From Spirometra erinaceieuropaei (taxonomy: Eukaryota; Platyhelminthes; Cestoda; Diphyllobothriidea; Diphyllobothriidae): a stretch of 64,000 nt of DNA. A program made the position numbers and the translations under genes. Shown here one piece after another: positions 23,546-34,608 of the stretch. Below the pieces are notes generated by a model, which was not told where the DNA came from, ran no database searches, and saw only the letters and a list, made by a program, of their open reading frames with translations. The stretch's first letter is position 1. Each line of letters opens with the position of its first letter. The stretch is from contig CACRXP010000015.1 in assembly GCA_902702965.1 (NCBI GenBank), positions 2,091,393-2,155,392 on the forward strand, read 5' to 3'.

Positions 23546-26500
23546 GCGACCGTTTTCTCCGGCTCTCCCAGCTCTGATCGCACCTTTTATGTCTGCGACA
23601 ATGTGACTCGCAGGCGTTTCCTGGTGGACAGCGGAGCACAGATCAGCGTGGTTCCCCCCACTCCAGTTGACCGCCGCTGTCCCAGCCATGGTCTACATCC
23701 CTAAGCTGCAAACTGTTCCCCCATTTCCACTTTTGGTAGTCGTTCCCTAAATCTAAACACTGGTTTACGTCGATCATTCTCCTGGATATTTGTGATTGCT
23801 GATGTGCCTCATGCGATCCTTGGTTCCGACTTCCTAGCCGAGTTTGATCTCCTTGTTGACTGTCGGCGTTCCTGTCTTCTCGACCGCACAACTGGTCTTT
23901 CTGTCCGCGGTCTTACACCCTTTAATGACTCCAGCAATTTATCTGTTCTGGACACAGGTATTGCTTGCCGATACCGAGACCTGCTCCTCCAACACCCCAA
24001 CATAATCAAACCCCAGTTTCGCAGTGGTGAGATCCAGCATGACGTTGTCCACCACATTCGCACCTCTGGCCTCCCAGTATTCGCACGGCCTAGACGACCG
24101 GCTCCGTCCCGTCTGCAAGCGGCGAAGGCCGAATTTGAGCACGTGCTGCAATTGGGCATAATTAGCCCGTCCAAGAGTCCATGGGCGTCCCCTCTGCATA
24201 TGGTGCCCAAGGCGACATCAGACGACTGGCGACCCTGTGGTGACTATCGCGCCCTCAACAATGCGACCATCCCGGATCGTTATCCCGTCCCTCATCTTCA
24301 AGATTTTGCTGGAGCTCTTTTCAACAAATCGGTTTTCTCGAAGATTGATCTTGTTCGGGCCTTCCATCAGATTCCTGTCGCTCCTGAGGATGTTCCCAAA
24401 ACTGCCGTCACCACACCATTCGGCCTGTTCGAATTTATTCGCATGCCATTTGGTCTTCGCAATGCTGCCCAAACATTTCAGAGGTTAATTACCGAGTCCT
24501 ACGTGGTCTCCCGTTTGTGTAGGCCTACATCGATGACCTCTTGGTGGCCACTCGAAATGCCGAGGAACACAAAGAGCATCTTGCCTTAGTGTTTGACCGC
24601 CTCGATCAGTTTGGCGTGGTCATTAACCCTTCGAAGTGTGTTCTGGGTGTGCCGCTCCTTGATTTTCTTGGTCACCATGTCGATGCACAAGGTTTGCGTC
24701 CCCTCTCTTCCAAGGTTGAGGTCATTCGTGACTTTCCTCCACCAACCTCCAAGCGTCAGTTGCAACGTTTCCTTGGCATGGTAAACATTTATCGCCGGTT
24801 CCTACCGAACTGTGCCGACCTTATGATGCCACTCACCAACTTGCTCTCTGGTCCCAAGGGTCCCCTTGTGTTACGTGGCCACGCGCTGACTGCTTTTGAG
24901 AGAACAAAGACCTCCCTTGCTGATGCTACCTTGCTCACTCATCCTGCTTCAGAAGCCCCACTGTCCCAGATGGTTGATGCTTCGACCGTTGCCATAGGAG
25001 CAGTCCTCCAACAGCATATCAACGACTCGACACGACCGTTGGCATTCTTCTCCAAGAAGCTTTCACCTGCGGAGACGTGATATAGCACGTTTGGCCGTGA
25101 ACTTCTTGCCATTTACCTAGCCGTAAAACATTTCCGACACTTCCTTGAGGGTCGTGACTTCACAATTTTCACAGACCACAAACCACTTACATTTGCTATC
25201 CGATTCAATTTTGACAAATATAACCCGAGGGGGATTTCTCATTTGGATTACATCTCGCAATTCACCATCGACATACGCCACATTGATGGCCCGAAGCATG
25301 CGGTGGCCGACATGCTGTCCAGACCTTCCCTCTCGGCGTTTCACCTCTCACACGGGATTGATCTTGGTGCTATGGCGGCTGAACAACGACGTGTTGGATG
25401 CCCTGGCGACGAGTCTGTTGACAGTCTTCAATTAGTTGACGTCCCATTGACCACCGGCACTGGCACAATCCTTTGTGACGTATCGACTCCTTTTCATCGT
25501 CCTTATGTGCCTGCCTCGATGCGACGAGCTGTTTTTCAAAATCTCCACGGACTCTCCCATCCTGGGATTCGAGCCTTACAGAAGCTCCTCACGGAAAGTT
25601 TCGTATGGCCTGGGTTGAACAAGGATGTGAAAGCTTGGACACGATCGTGCCTTTGATGTCAACGTAACAAGGTTCAACACCACAACAAGTCTCCATCGGA
25701 CACGTTCCCCAGCCCCGATGCACGGTTAAACCATGTGCATTTAGATGTCGTAGGTCCTTTACTTCCATCCAATGGCTATACTCACATTCTCACCTGCGTT
25801 GATCGCTATACTCGTTGGGCGGAAGCCATTCCTTTACCGAATGCGCAAGCTGAGACCATTTTGAAAGCCTTCATCAGTCGTTCGGTCGCCATATTCGGTG
25901 CGCCATCCATGATTACGACTGATCGAGGCGCGCAGTTTGAGTCCACACTTTTCCAAACTCTCCTCAACTTCCTTGGCTGCACACGTATCCGGACGACGGC
26001 CTACCACCCAGCTGCCAACGGCATGGTTGAGCGTTTCCACCGCCAGCTAAAAACTGCTCTGCGTGCCGCAGAAGATCCCGAAAACTGGTCAGACAATGTA
26101 CCCGTTGCACTTCTTGGCATTCGTGCGGCACTGAAGTCAGACTTGGACTGCAGCGCAGCCGAATTGGTTTTTGGCACTACCCTCTGACTCCCTGGTGAGA
26201 TGGTCACCCCAACCTCTCGTGTTGCCGAAGAGATCCCCGAAAATTTTGTGCATCGTCTGCGACAATTCATGCGCTCGATTTCCCCGGTTCCACCTCGAGC
26301 TCCATCGACCGAGCCTTATGTTGAAGAAGGCTTAGCCAACTGCACCCATGTGTTCGTTCGGTGTGATCGTGTGCGGAAGCCGTTAGAATCACCATACGAA
26401 GGACCGTTTCGTGTGCTTGCACGTAACAGCAAGACCTTTCGGATCCTGCGAGGTGACAAAGAGGACGTAGTCAGCATCGACCGGTTCAAGGCTGCTGTTG

Positions 26501-26769
26501 CAGAGAAGCCCCCGGACGTGTCTCAAGGACAAACATGTGCTGACCCCATACCTCCTCCCACTCCTTTTCCACTTTCCCCACCTATCCCTCCGTCCCGTAT
26601 ACTTCCTCTTCCTTCTTGTTCGCAGCATCAAACTGCAACCTCTTCCTCCGCCCTTAACTTGTCCACTACAACACCTACTCAGCTGCCTCCAACAGTGCCT
26701 CCCGCATATATCACCCGCAGTGGACGTCACGTTCACTTTCCCGATCGTCTAGTTACTCATTTCTCCTAG
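23546..26769 (+). pseudogene. pol: Gypsy pol: protease, RT, RNase H, integrase (broken)
   Basis: The protease active site DSGA is at 23627-23638, with ILGSDFL downstream. RT shows [23 protein letters not shown] and [14 protein letters not shown], then YIDD at 24526-24537. RNase H has MVDAS and TDHKPLT. Integrase has the HHCC finger (His at 25546 and 25558, Cys at 25648 and 25657) and the triad Asp 25744, Asp 25921 and Glu 26029, giving D-58-D-35-E. A GPF motif follows at 26401. Defects: TAA at 23702; a one-base deletion near 24497 that shifts the frame just before YIDD, with TAG at 24520; and TGA at 25078, 25654 and 26185. All three TGAs sit where family alignment suggests Arg (CGA). Together these enzymes copy and integrate the element; this copy is dead. 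Confidence 0.92.
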
Positions 26770-26814
26770 ACCTTTGTATGTCCTCCGGCGTCGTTCAAGC
26801 CGCCCTCCGGTCTC

Positions 26815-26823
26815 GGAGGGGGG
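26815..26823 (+). promoter_or_regulatory. Polypurine tract
   Basis: GGAGGGGGG lies three bases before the 3' LTR, the normal position for the plus-strand primer of an LTR retrotransposon. Confidence 0.75.
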
Positions 26824-26826
26824 TAC

Positions 26827-27073
26827 TGTGCTGAGGTGCTTGACTACTTGACCTTTGACAATCTTGTCACGTTTGTTTTACTGTAGCATTTGTTTTAACG
26901 TGACGAGGACTCCGCCGCTTGTAAGCTTCGCGCCGCTTGTATGCTCTCTTGTCAGGTCGTTAACCATTTTGAATATTAACTTTATTCACTTACTGGCCTT
27001 CCTTACCTCTCTCCGTTTATGAGGTTAGTAAGCCGTAGTTCGTTAGTTCGCGGGAGCGACATAACTTACGTCA
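26827..27073 (+). repeat. 3' LTR of the Gypsy element
   Basis: 247 bp, TGTGCTGAGG to TTACGTCA. Same length as the 5' LTR with about 14 mismatches by eye. It is followed by CTTC (27074-27077), the second copy of the target duplication. Confidence 0.93.
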
Positions 27074-27077
27074 CTTC

Positions 27078-29292
27078 CATTTGCCTACAGATAAGTCAAA
27101 GGAAATGCAAGTTAAATGATAAGACCAAAGACATCAGCTGTTTCCATGTTTCTGTTTCCCCTGCCTTGGCGAAAACGGCATTCGCATTTTTTTCACAGAG
27201 AGTAAATACCGAAAGGCAGTTTTGGGTTGAAACTCCATCAAAACAGTCGTTCTGGGTAGGCTAGTGCCGATTTCTTTGTTTATGCCCTTTTATGTGGCCT
27301 ATTTTCGTCAGCAACACCCAACGCCTCTTCACAAGGGAACCTGTCATAAGACAGAGGAACTGCAGTGATCGGGGCTCGCTTGTTTACAGTATTCAGACAA
27401 CTGTAACTCAGGTCTAGTCGGAAAGTAAATGTGAAGTGGGTTTTGTCTTGATTCTTGATCATCTGCCTATTCCAGTCCTCCGTTCTCGTTTTTATAGTAG
27501 ATGGCATGTATCCTGCGCGATTAACTGCTCGGTTATGCAAGACCCATCTTATCAGCTCTAGACGCGGTCTGAGGCTACTTCTAAAAGACGTAGACTTCGA
27601 ATGCCTTATTAGTTACCACGCGTCCTGTGTCCAGTAGAAGCAAAAAAACATAAAAGTAAGTATGATTTCTGTCCGAAATCTATTAAGAACGATGTCAACA
27701 GATTCGAAGCAGAACAGGGGGAAACAATAAACCATATGCCGTCTTCTGCATTCAGTCGACCAAACTTTCATCAGCATCTAGAAAAAAACAACCATTCATA
27801 CCCAAATGGCAGGTTCAATATGCTTTAAGTCATCGGTCATTTTTGCATCATGGTAGGTTATCAGTCTTGAGAGAAAATGGTATTTTGGGAAGTCCCACGC
27901 AATTTTTTGAAGAAGGTCCTTTCACAAAATGCAGTTTCTATGTGATAACTGTAAACAGAATGAATGTTTAAAACTGTTCATCAAACAGGTAACTGATTTG
28001 CCGTCCGACAAAATACACCCCAAGTACATAACAAAAGATGGAAGTAATATTGAATTTTCTTAGTGTAATTTACTAAATCTATGCAATTTGTTTATAGCGT
28101 ACTGCATAAGCAGTGGCACAGCTTAAGCAGTGTTGACTTCTCCCGAAAAGTTGGCCACAATTCTTCAGACATAAAAACTGTACAAGGCCCCGACACTGCT
28201 GTTTCGAGATTGTCCGCTTCTGCGTGAGGAACTAGCGAGCGTTCAGCGCTGTCCGGGGGATCTCGGACAGACTACCTATGGTCAAATAGCTCTGCATAAT
28301 CTAGTTGGGAAAGGACTAACTTGCCGTAAGTCCACCAGCCCAGAACTTGCCATGGTCAACCCTCACTGTAAACATCCATGTAAAGCAAATACCACCACCT
28401 GGCACATAAAACCGAGCAATGTTCAAACAAGTCGCACAAAAATAGTATGTGCTTCAGATCAACAATTTCTTCGGCACTAAACCACCCACGGTCGTGTCGC
28501 ATGGCGAATTCTAAGCCGAAGTCCGTGTTTTGAGCCAGAATTTAGGTCTCTAAAGCGTCTGTTGAAAAGGTTTGCTGCGTACAGCGAACGCCACTGTTAA
28601 ATGTGAAGGCGTAAACAGTAGTGGATTCATCCCTGCCGTGGACAGTATTTGGTTAACCGTTTGCATAGAATTTACGTTAAATAAGTCCGGTTTTGTTTTG
28701 TCGACGTTGCACCAATTTAATTTGTTGCTTTCCTACTAAACTATAAACAGTCGTCTGAAGGCTGAAGACGCATGGGCGGTGGCATTACGTCATGCGAATG
28801 CGGAGACATGACGAACCCTGCGCCTATTTTGAGTGGGAAGGAAAGTGTTTTGTAAAAATGTGCACGATTTTTACTTGTTCATGTAACAGAATTGCAGTTG
28901 TCACAGGTTGTTGTTTGTCTTTATGGCTTCCGTACGTTTGTGGACTACGATAATGAATAAGGCATTTCTATCTCTTCCTGTTAGACCGTCTGCTTCCATA
29001 GTAACCCCAAGAACAGCCTAGGGACATTCAAGGTCTAGGACAAACATCATGAAAGCACAAACTCTGCATTCCATCCTGGCATTTACGCATTTATTAGCTG
29101 TGATGGAAGACCGTCTATGAGTCGGACTACGGGTTATGCTCGTTCGTTGTGTCTTGGGGCTCAATGTAGAGATTTCGCAAACGCCCACACACCGACCAGG
29201 ATTATCCGGCGAAACAAGTGTCGATCCCAACGGGAGATTGGGATGGTGAATTCTGTCTAGATTGGCAAAGCTGTGGAATCCGGGTTGATGAT
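27078..29292. other. No gene recognised
   Basis: The right flank of the Gypsy insertion. Composition is somewhat more GC-rich than the left of the window, but I recognised no coding family, splice-bounded exon, tRNA or clear repeat. Confidence 0.4.
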
Positions 29293-29876
29293 TTGAAGAA
29301 AACGATGGCTTGTCGGAAGAGGTCTATTTAGATGCCGACGTTTCGAAGAACTTAGTTGGCTTCTCTATTATTAAAGCGTAATATTCACTTAATCGACCGG
29401 GAATCCGCAGTCGCATGGCACCTTGGTCGGCCTCATGCTGATCGATTTTTCTCTCCTCTCGCTGCCTCGGCCTCTCGGGGATAATTGACGGGCGTTTCGT
29501 CTGCGTGTTTTGTGGAAGCTCTCTGGAGATCAAAAGCATGCTCAGTTTCTCCAACATGTGTTGCTAGTTGAGAGTTAGGGTCTAACCTCCGAGTGGCCGA
29601 TTAGCACTCTTATAGACGAGTCTGCAATTTCCGCCCGGTTTCTCGCAGATAGTTGCAGTCGCCCTCATTGCAATTCATTTTTTAGATGATTGCCGAGGTT
29701 TCGGTGGTTGGTAATGGGTCCTTAGGTTGAATCAGACGACGTCGAATTGGGACCTGGAGTCGATGGGCTATGCCCACTCTGGCGGGTTGTAACAGTCGAG
29801 AGAACGCCTCAGAGACACCTTAAACGTAGGGAATGATCCTCCAGACTTCTGGTTGTTACCCATTTGGCCGTCGTTT
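29293..29876 (-). mobile_element. Penelope-like element 3' end, inverted arm (copy A)
   Basis: Read on the minus strand this segment follows the same order as the plus-strand PLE at 33.7-34.7 kb: the linker AIPYVKG-type sequence, RVGIAHR, the PKDPLP stretch, the start of the GIY-YIG domain (AIMAATGCAATGAGGGCGAC-type DNA block near 29660), then an untranslated tail with ACGCTTTAATAATAG, GAAACGTCGGC and TAAATAGACC. It ends at CTTCAAAT (29293-29300 read in reverse), the same 3' end as the copies at 30494 and 34702. The middle of the nuclease and the C-terminal coding part are deleted. It abuts copy B head to head at 29876/29877. Confidence 0.7.
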
Positions 29877-30494
29877 GCGTGTGCAGACTCGCCTACAAGA
29901 GCACAAATTGGCCACTCGGAGTTAAGACCCTAACTTTCAACTAACAGCGCAGGTTTGAGGAACTGGGCATACTTTCAATCTTCAGGGAGCTACCTTCTTA
30001 GGTCAGGGCAAAACAAAAGCAGAACGGTTAATTCTCGAGGCGTGGTACTCCGATGTTCATTCCACTAACAGGCATCTGGACCTTCCTGCAGCTCACAAAG
30101 TCCTATGTCATCAAGATCTTAGAGCTCAGGACCAAGCAACCACATCGGACTTAAGACGGCCATACGGAGAAAGAACGACGGCGAGTTTGTTCGGTGAGGA
30201 AAAAGAAAAATCACCAGACCGACAACCTGACAATGGTTCATTTACCCCTTCCTCACGGAGAGGTGACTCACACAGCACGCGGACAAAACGTCCGTCAAAC
30301 ATCCTCGAGAGGCCAAGGCAGCGAGAAGAGAGAAAAATCTATCAACATGAGGCCGACTAACGTGACATTTCACTTGTGATTTCTGGTCGATTAAGTGCAT
30401 TTTACGCTTTGGCAATGGAGAGGCCAACCGAGCCCATCGAACCGTCAACATCTAAATAAACCCGTTCCGGTAAGTCATCTTTTTCTTCAAATGG
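29877..30494 (+). mobile_element. Penelope-like element 3' end, forward (copy B)
   Basis: Begins inside the GIY-YIG coding region (CAAGAGCACAAATTGGCCAC) and runs through the C-terminal block (a GGCAAAACAAAAGCAGAACGG stretch and a CTGGACCTTCCTGCAGCTCA stretch), the untranslated tail and the CTTCAAAT 3' end at 30494. The coding part has several frameshifts and stops. Together with copy A it forms an inverted-arm plus forward-body arrangement like that of the PLE at 54.2-57.3 kb, but much older: the two tails differ at many positions. Confidence 0.7.
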
Positions 30495-30509
30495 TCATTT
30501 CAGGCATAT

Positions 30510-30645
30510 TGGCCGTCGTCAGTTAGCGCCACCCAATCCCGGGCACAGAGTACCTGAGATTCGAACAGGGGATCTTTGATCCATTGATTTAGCTTACGAG
30601 CCAGGGGTTCGTCTCCCTGTCAACTGCGATCGGGAATATTAACAA
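30510..30645 (-). repeat. tRNA-derived SINE-like head
   Basis: Read on the minus strand the segment contains GGCTCGTAAGCTAAATCAATGG, similar to a pol III box A in a D-arm, then GATCAAAGATC like an anticodon arm, then TGTTCGAATCTCAGG, a good box B in a T-arm. A related, more diverged fragment lies at about 12.5 kb. No tail was identified. It starts just after PLE copy B. Confidence 0.45.
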
Positions 30646-30660
30646 CTCTAGGAAGACATG

Positions 30661-30725
30661 CAGTGTCTCAGCAGTGAGTCAGCGCTTAGATCACTTCGAT
30701 CCTCAGGTCAAATCCTGAGTTATGG
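30661..30725 (+). repeat. tRNA-like SINE head
   Basis: TCTCAGCAGTGAGTCAGCGC resembles box A and a D-arm. CTCAGGTCAAATCCTGAG (30702-30719) forms a T-arm-like hairpin with a box-B-like loop. It is unlikely to be a functional tRNA because a 3' acceptor strand is not evident. It is best read as a pol III-derived retroposon head. Confidence 0.4.
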
Positions 30726-30984
30726 GAGAAGACAAAGGTCACCAATACAGAACTGTGGGCTGCATTCTCAGACAGAAGTGCCTATTGGAGAAGTCAGGGT
30801 TGGTGTTGACTGCGTCCACTCGTGGCTGAGAGTTCCTGAGATAGTAGTGACAGTGGCTTTTATAGGTTGGTGGAAAATTTCAGGTTGTGTCCAAATAGTG
30901 CGTTTGTGTGTTACTGATAGAAGCAAACAGGCGAGTTCCAGGTAGCAGTTCAGAAGACGAAGATGCGATAACTCGAACAAGAAA

Positions 30985-31032
30985 TTGGCCTGACGTTTAG
31001 GATTCTCACTCGAATCCATCATCAGATACATT
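30985..31032 (-). ncRNA. Hammerhead-ribozyme-like motif, decayed
   Basis: Minus strand: core CTGATGA (31025-31019), one extra T, then a perfect 6-bp stem II GGATTC/GAATCC with loop GAGTGA. TAAAC follows where GAAAC is required, then GTC. The same architecture with an intact GAAAC is seen at 62073-62120. The G-to-T change in the core should abolish cleavage. It sits at the 3' end of the minus-strand PLE. Confidence 0.55.
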
Positions 31033-31620
31033 CGCAGATAAAGGTGATGGTGGCACATGACGTGCAGTATTTATGGCAAGTGGGACCGTATACGCACTAC
31101 AATTAACTGTTCTCGCAATCACCGCTGCGGTCGTAATTGATGCGGTGGTGGCTTGTCAGTCCGAGTCCGAGTCGTTAATGGCCATGATTTCGCCATCCGT
31201 ACTGGATGCTGGTATGACGATTGTTCGGCAAACTGGCTCACTGTCACCGTGATAATTGCTCACCCGCGCCCTCCCCACGTGACTGATTCCCCTGACCAGG
31301 GAAATTCTCAACACAGAATATGGTACCGGGAGGTCATTGTGCTTGTTTATGGATTGCGGGCCTGAGAACCATGACTCGAGATGCTCGCGGCTCACGCGAT
31401 TGTCATCTCCTGCGAGGATTTCGGTCTATTGAAGTTTGAAAATATGGCCGGATCCCGTCGACTGTGCCGCCATCTTAGAGTTTGCATCTCCCCGCCTTAT
31501 TGCTGCTGTGCACTCTCGCGCCCGCCAAAATTTGGGACCGGTTGGATTTGGTCTCTGGTGTCCTTTACGTAGGCACTGGTTGACAAAGTTGTGCGGGTAA
31601 CCATTGACTCTCAGTACCCG

Positions 31621-32154
31621 TCAAAGATATTTTAATTCAGCAACCTTGTCTTCCATTTCATTGCAGTGCGTCTCAACGCGTCGGTATAGCGCCCTTACGC
31701 AAATCCGTTTGTGACTAATCGGGTGGTTTCTATTGAACTTCAGTATTTGCGTCGTATTTGTCGCTTTCCTGAACACTTTGGTTTTTAGGCCACCACAATC
31801 TTTGCGGCGGACGAGGACTTCTAGGATGGACAGCTGGTTGTTTTCCTCCTCCTCCTCCTCCTCCTCCTCCCCCTCCTCTTCCTCCTCCTCCTCCTCCTCC
31901 TTCTCCTCCATCGTAAATTGAATGTCCGGTAAGACGGCGTTGAGATGTTCTTTGAATGCCAGCACCTGATCCCGTTCGATGACGGCGAAGGTGTCATCCA
32001 CATACCGAGCCCAGAATTTCTGTCTGTGGTGTCTGAAAACCAGCGTGTGTGTTACACTTACCGAGTGGTGGTGTTCTAGTCGCTTGTATTGCTTTTGAAG
32101 GCGGATGGTGTGTTCAAGTGGCACATCGGCAGCTGTGACTCCTTGGACGCACAA
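31621..32154 (-). pseudogene. PLE reverse transcriptase fragment with poly-Glu insert
   Basis: Open frame of 177 codons covering RT motif C (YVDD in WARYVDDTFAVI) and the region after it. The first ~35 residues do not match PLE RT and probably come from a rearranged junction. Between IQFTMEE and NQLSILEVLV the usual short acidic spot has grown into about 25 Glu/Gly residues, encoded by a GAG-type repeat. The family role is copying PLE RNA at a nicked target. It lacks motifs A and B and the nuclease, so it cannot be active. Confidence 0.8.
31842..31912. repeat. TCC/GAG trinucleotide microsatellite
   Basis: About 70 bp of TCC repeats with a few interruptions on the plus strand, lying in frame inside the minus-strand PLE RT relic, where it reads as Glu. 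Confidence 0.9.
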
Positions 32155-33317
32155 GCGTCCACTTTGGAGTCGGTACAGTGACTACAGGTCACCTTGTCTG
32201 GAACTGCAGGCTACAAAGGTGAGTGGCCTTAACGCGCCAGGGACGTCAGACAGGACAATATTGGCTGTTGGCAACAGCTCCTCTTCAGACGCAAAACAAA
32301 TTGATGGCGTTGGTTGTGAGGCGAATTACAAAATCAATAAATTGATTTAGTGGACCAGCGGGTTTGAAAGCATGTGTCGGTAATGACTAGGGTTGATCGG
32401 ATCGCGTACGAGGGTGATGTTGTAATTTGTGCAGCGCTTCATTTGAGGCATCGGCCAGGGGTGTGTTTGCTCGGTCCCATCAACGTATGTCGTTGAGTTG
32501 ATGCACTGGTGAAAGAGGAAAGGACATTTCAGGAACGGTCTATCCTCGTGAGGGCTGAGACAATAAGATGCGCCGGTGAAATAGGCGCACTGTATTTGGG
32601 ATAGAATACAGTGTCTAACGTACCAAATTTCATCGTTTTGTACATAGTAGCATGCTGAATGTATGAAAATGACTCACGAATAGTCGTTTCGTTGGTAACA
32701 GGCGAAGGAATGTTTCAGACAAAAAGGTATATGTTCGGATGGTAGCATGTTTGCATGATTGCTTTACACAATATGACTGGGGTTTGACCTTCACTTGCAT
32801 GACTGAGTTTTGTTGTTAGCATCTATCTTAATATGCAGCAGGGTGTCTACAGCCTCGTTTTCTTGTTCATGGGCACATTGAGTGACGCAGGAAAAGCACG
32901 ACGAATTCGATTAGGGATTTTGTGACGGCTAAGTTTAGTCGCGACAGGTGGCTGAGATTTTGATTACGTCGAAGTCACCAATGAGTCGAGGTCAAGGATG
33001 TGATATCAACTTGAGCTACACACAATACGCTTACCCTGTACAGTGCCAGGCGCCAAGAAACTGTGAGAACCAGATTATTCCGCACGTAGTGCAGATTGCT
33101 ATTAAGTGGCCCTTTGACTGTGTCAGAACAAAGCTGATTTGACTCAGTTGGGAAAAACTTTGCGTCTGTGATTTTGTGCAAATATGGAAACAAGGACTGG
33201 GCCTGCGAAATCCTATTTCGCCAGTACGATTACTGTCTCTGAATTGGTGGATCGTGTAAGATACGGTAGGCTGGCAGGTAAGTTGATCAAAATGTGATGT
33301 AACTTGCGTCTCTCGCT
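32155..33317. other. No gene recognised
   Basis: Between PLE relics. No RT motif A or B of the neighbouring PLE could be found here, and no other family was recognised. Confidence 0.4.
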
Positions 33318-33402
33318 GAGGCCTCCTAGCTCAAATGACTGGGCAGTGGTTATGCTTAAGCCTTGTCCTTGCTGCCATGAGTTTGAGCCCTATCAAGGTC
33401 AA
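33318..33402 (+). repeat. tRNA-derived SINE-like head
   Basis: GGCCTCC pairs in part with CAAGGTC at the far end, like an acceptor stem. TAGCTCAAATGACTGGGC resembles box A and a D-arm. GAGTTTGAGCCC resembles box B and a T-loop, with normal tRNA-like spacing. The anticodon arm is poor, so this is a tRNA-derived retroposon head rather than a tRNA gene. Confidence 0.45.
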
Positions 33403-33975
33403 ATGAATTGTTTAAAAAATCGCAACAATATCAAGTTCACATTTTCCTTTGTTTCTGTTGTTTATGGGGCAGCACCGTAGGAAAGTGACTATTGCAAGAA
33501 TTCAATGCTTTAGCAGAAGTGAAACTAGCAGTGTTCGAGAACTAAAATCTCGGGACCATGCCATTTTCAAAATCACACTTGAGTATATTTTCAAATGACT
33601 GGAAAAACATTAATAAACTTGGCAAACAATCTCTATAGAAGTCTTCCGCGCATACGTCAAAGAGGATTTGCGTGTAAAGTCCAAGTGATCAGATCACTCG
33701 TTGACTAAGAATCTTTTTTAAGAGGGTGGTGCGATTGAAAAAAAAGTGCCGAACAATTGAACCTTGTGAACCCATTTGCAGCCAATGGTTATCCCAGACA
33801 TTTCATTGAGAGAAGCAGACGTTGGACGCCCAGACGACGGCCAAATGAACAGCAACCCGGAGTCTGGAGGGCCATTCCCTACGTCAAAGGGGTCTCTGAA
33901 GCGGTCTCACGACTGTTGCAACCCACCAGAGTAGGCATAGCCCATCGACAACAAGCAAAAATTTGACGTCGCCTG

Positions 33976-34398
33976 GTGCAACCCAAGGACCCATTGCCAC
34001 TAGCTGAAACCTCAGTGGTCATTTACAAAATAAATTGCAATGAGGGCGACTACAACAATTTGGGCGAAACCGGACGGAAATTGCAAACTTGCCAACAAGA
34101 GCACAAATCGGCCACTCAGAGGTTACACCCTAACTCTCAACTAGCAACATACGTTGGAGAAACAGGGCATACTTTTGACCTCCAGAGGACTACCATCTTA
34201 GGCCGAGGCAAAACAAAAGCAGAACGGCTAAATCTCAAGTCGTGGTTCTCCGATGCCCATTCTATCAACAGGCATCTGGACCTTCCCGCAGCTTACAAAG
34301 CCCTACGTCATCACAATCGTAGAGCTCAGGACCAAACAACCACACCGGACTTAGGAAACGCCCTACGTCGAAAGTCTGACGCTGACTCTACTCGGTGA
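33976..34398 (+). pseudogene. GIY-YIG endonuclease domain of PLE copy C
   Basis: 140 codons. VVIYKINCNEGDYNNLGETGR is the GIY-YIG core, with the second motif decayed from YIG to NLG. Then QEHKSATQR, a TGHTF motif, ILGRGKTKAERLNLKSWF and SINRHLDLPAAYKALR follow. In PLEs this domain follows the RT and supplies the nick for priming. Here it is separated from the RT thumb by the TGA at 33964 and lacks the RT core. Confidence 0.8.
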
Positions 34399-34608
34399 AG
34401 AAGAACAAGAACCGCCAGACCGACCGTCCAACAGAGCTTCACTCAGCTCCCCTCGACGGAGTGGTGACTCGCAAAGCACACAGGCAAAACGCCCGTCCAC
34501 CATCTTCCGAGACGCTGAGGCAGCGAGAGGAAAAGAAAAAAGTCAATCAGCATATGGCTGACCAACACAAGATGCCACTTTAAGTTAAAATTCTGATCGA
34601 TGAAGTGC

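Larger units (their letters stand above)
22342..27073 (+). mobile_element. Full-length Gypsy (Metaviridae) LTR retrotransposon, CsRn1-like
   Basis: A complete element of 4732 bp: 247-bp LTRs (22342-22588 and 26827-27073) starting TG and ending CA, a primer-binding site, gag, pol in the order protease, RT, RNase H, integrase, a polypurine tract, and a 4-bp target duplication CTTC (22338-22341 and 27074-27077). Integrase after RNase H is the Gypsy order. The tRNA-Trp-like primer site and the CHCC rather than CCHC Gag finger are hallmarks of the CsRn1 clade known from flukes and some insects. By eye the two LTRs differ at about 14 positions, so the insertion is not very recent. Coding regions carry several stops and at least two frameshifts, so this copy is defective. 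Confidence 0.95.
30960..32150 (-). mobile_element. Penelope-like element, internally deleted
   Basis: On the minus strand one frame runs from the RT palm to the C-terminus. It shows KFWARYVDDTFAVI (motif C, YVDD), a run of Glu codons from a GAG microsatellite at about 31842-31912, KVFRKATNTTQ, NRNHPISHKR, then RVLRVNGYPHNFVNQCL (RT thumb). It then jumps to RRGDANSKMAA and SREHLESWFSG, the C-terminal half of the GIY-YIG region, so the linker and nuclease N-terminus are deleted in frame. TGA at 31623-31621 and TAG at 31428-31426 interrupt the frame. Upstream of about 32060 the RT similarity stops. A hammerhead-like motif lies at the 3' end (30985-31032). The copy is dead. Confidence 0.85.

Noticed and set aside
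31733..31921. Plus-strand frame with a long Ser run
   Set aside because: It is the antisense shadow of the GAG microsatellite in the PLE RT relic.
33318..33402. Functional tRNA gene
   Set aside because: The anticodon arm is poor and the acceptor stem only partly pairs; a tRNA-derived SINE head fits better.
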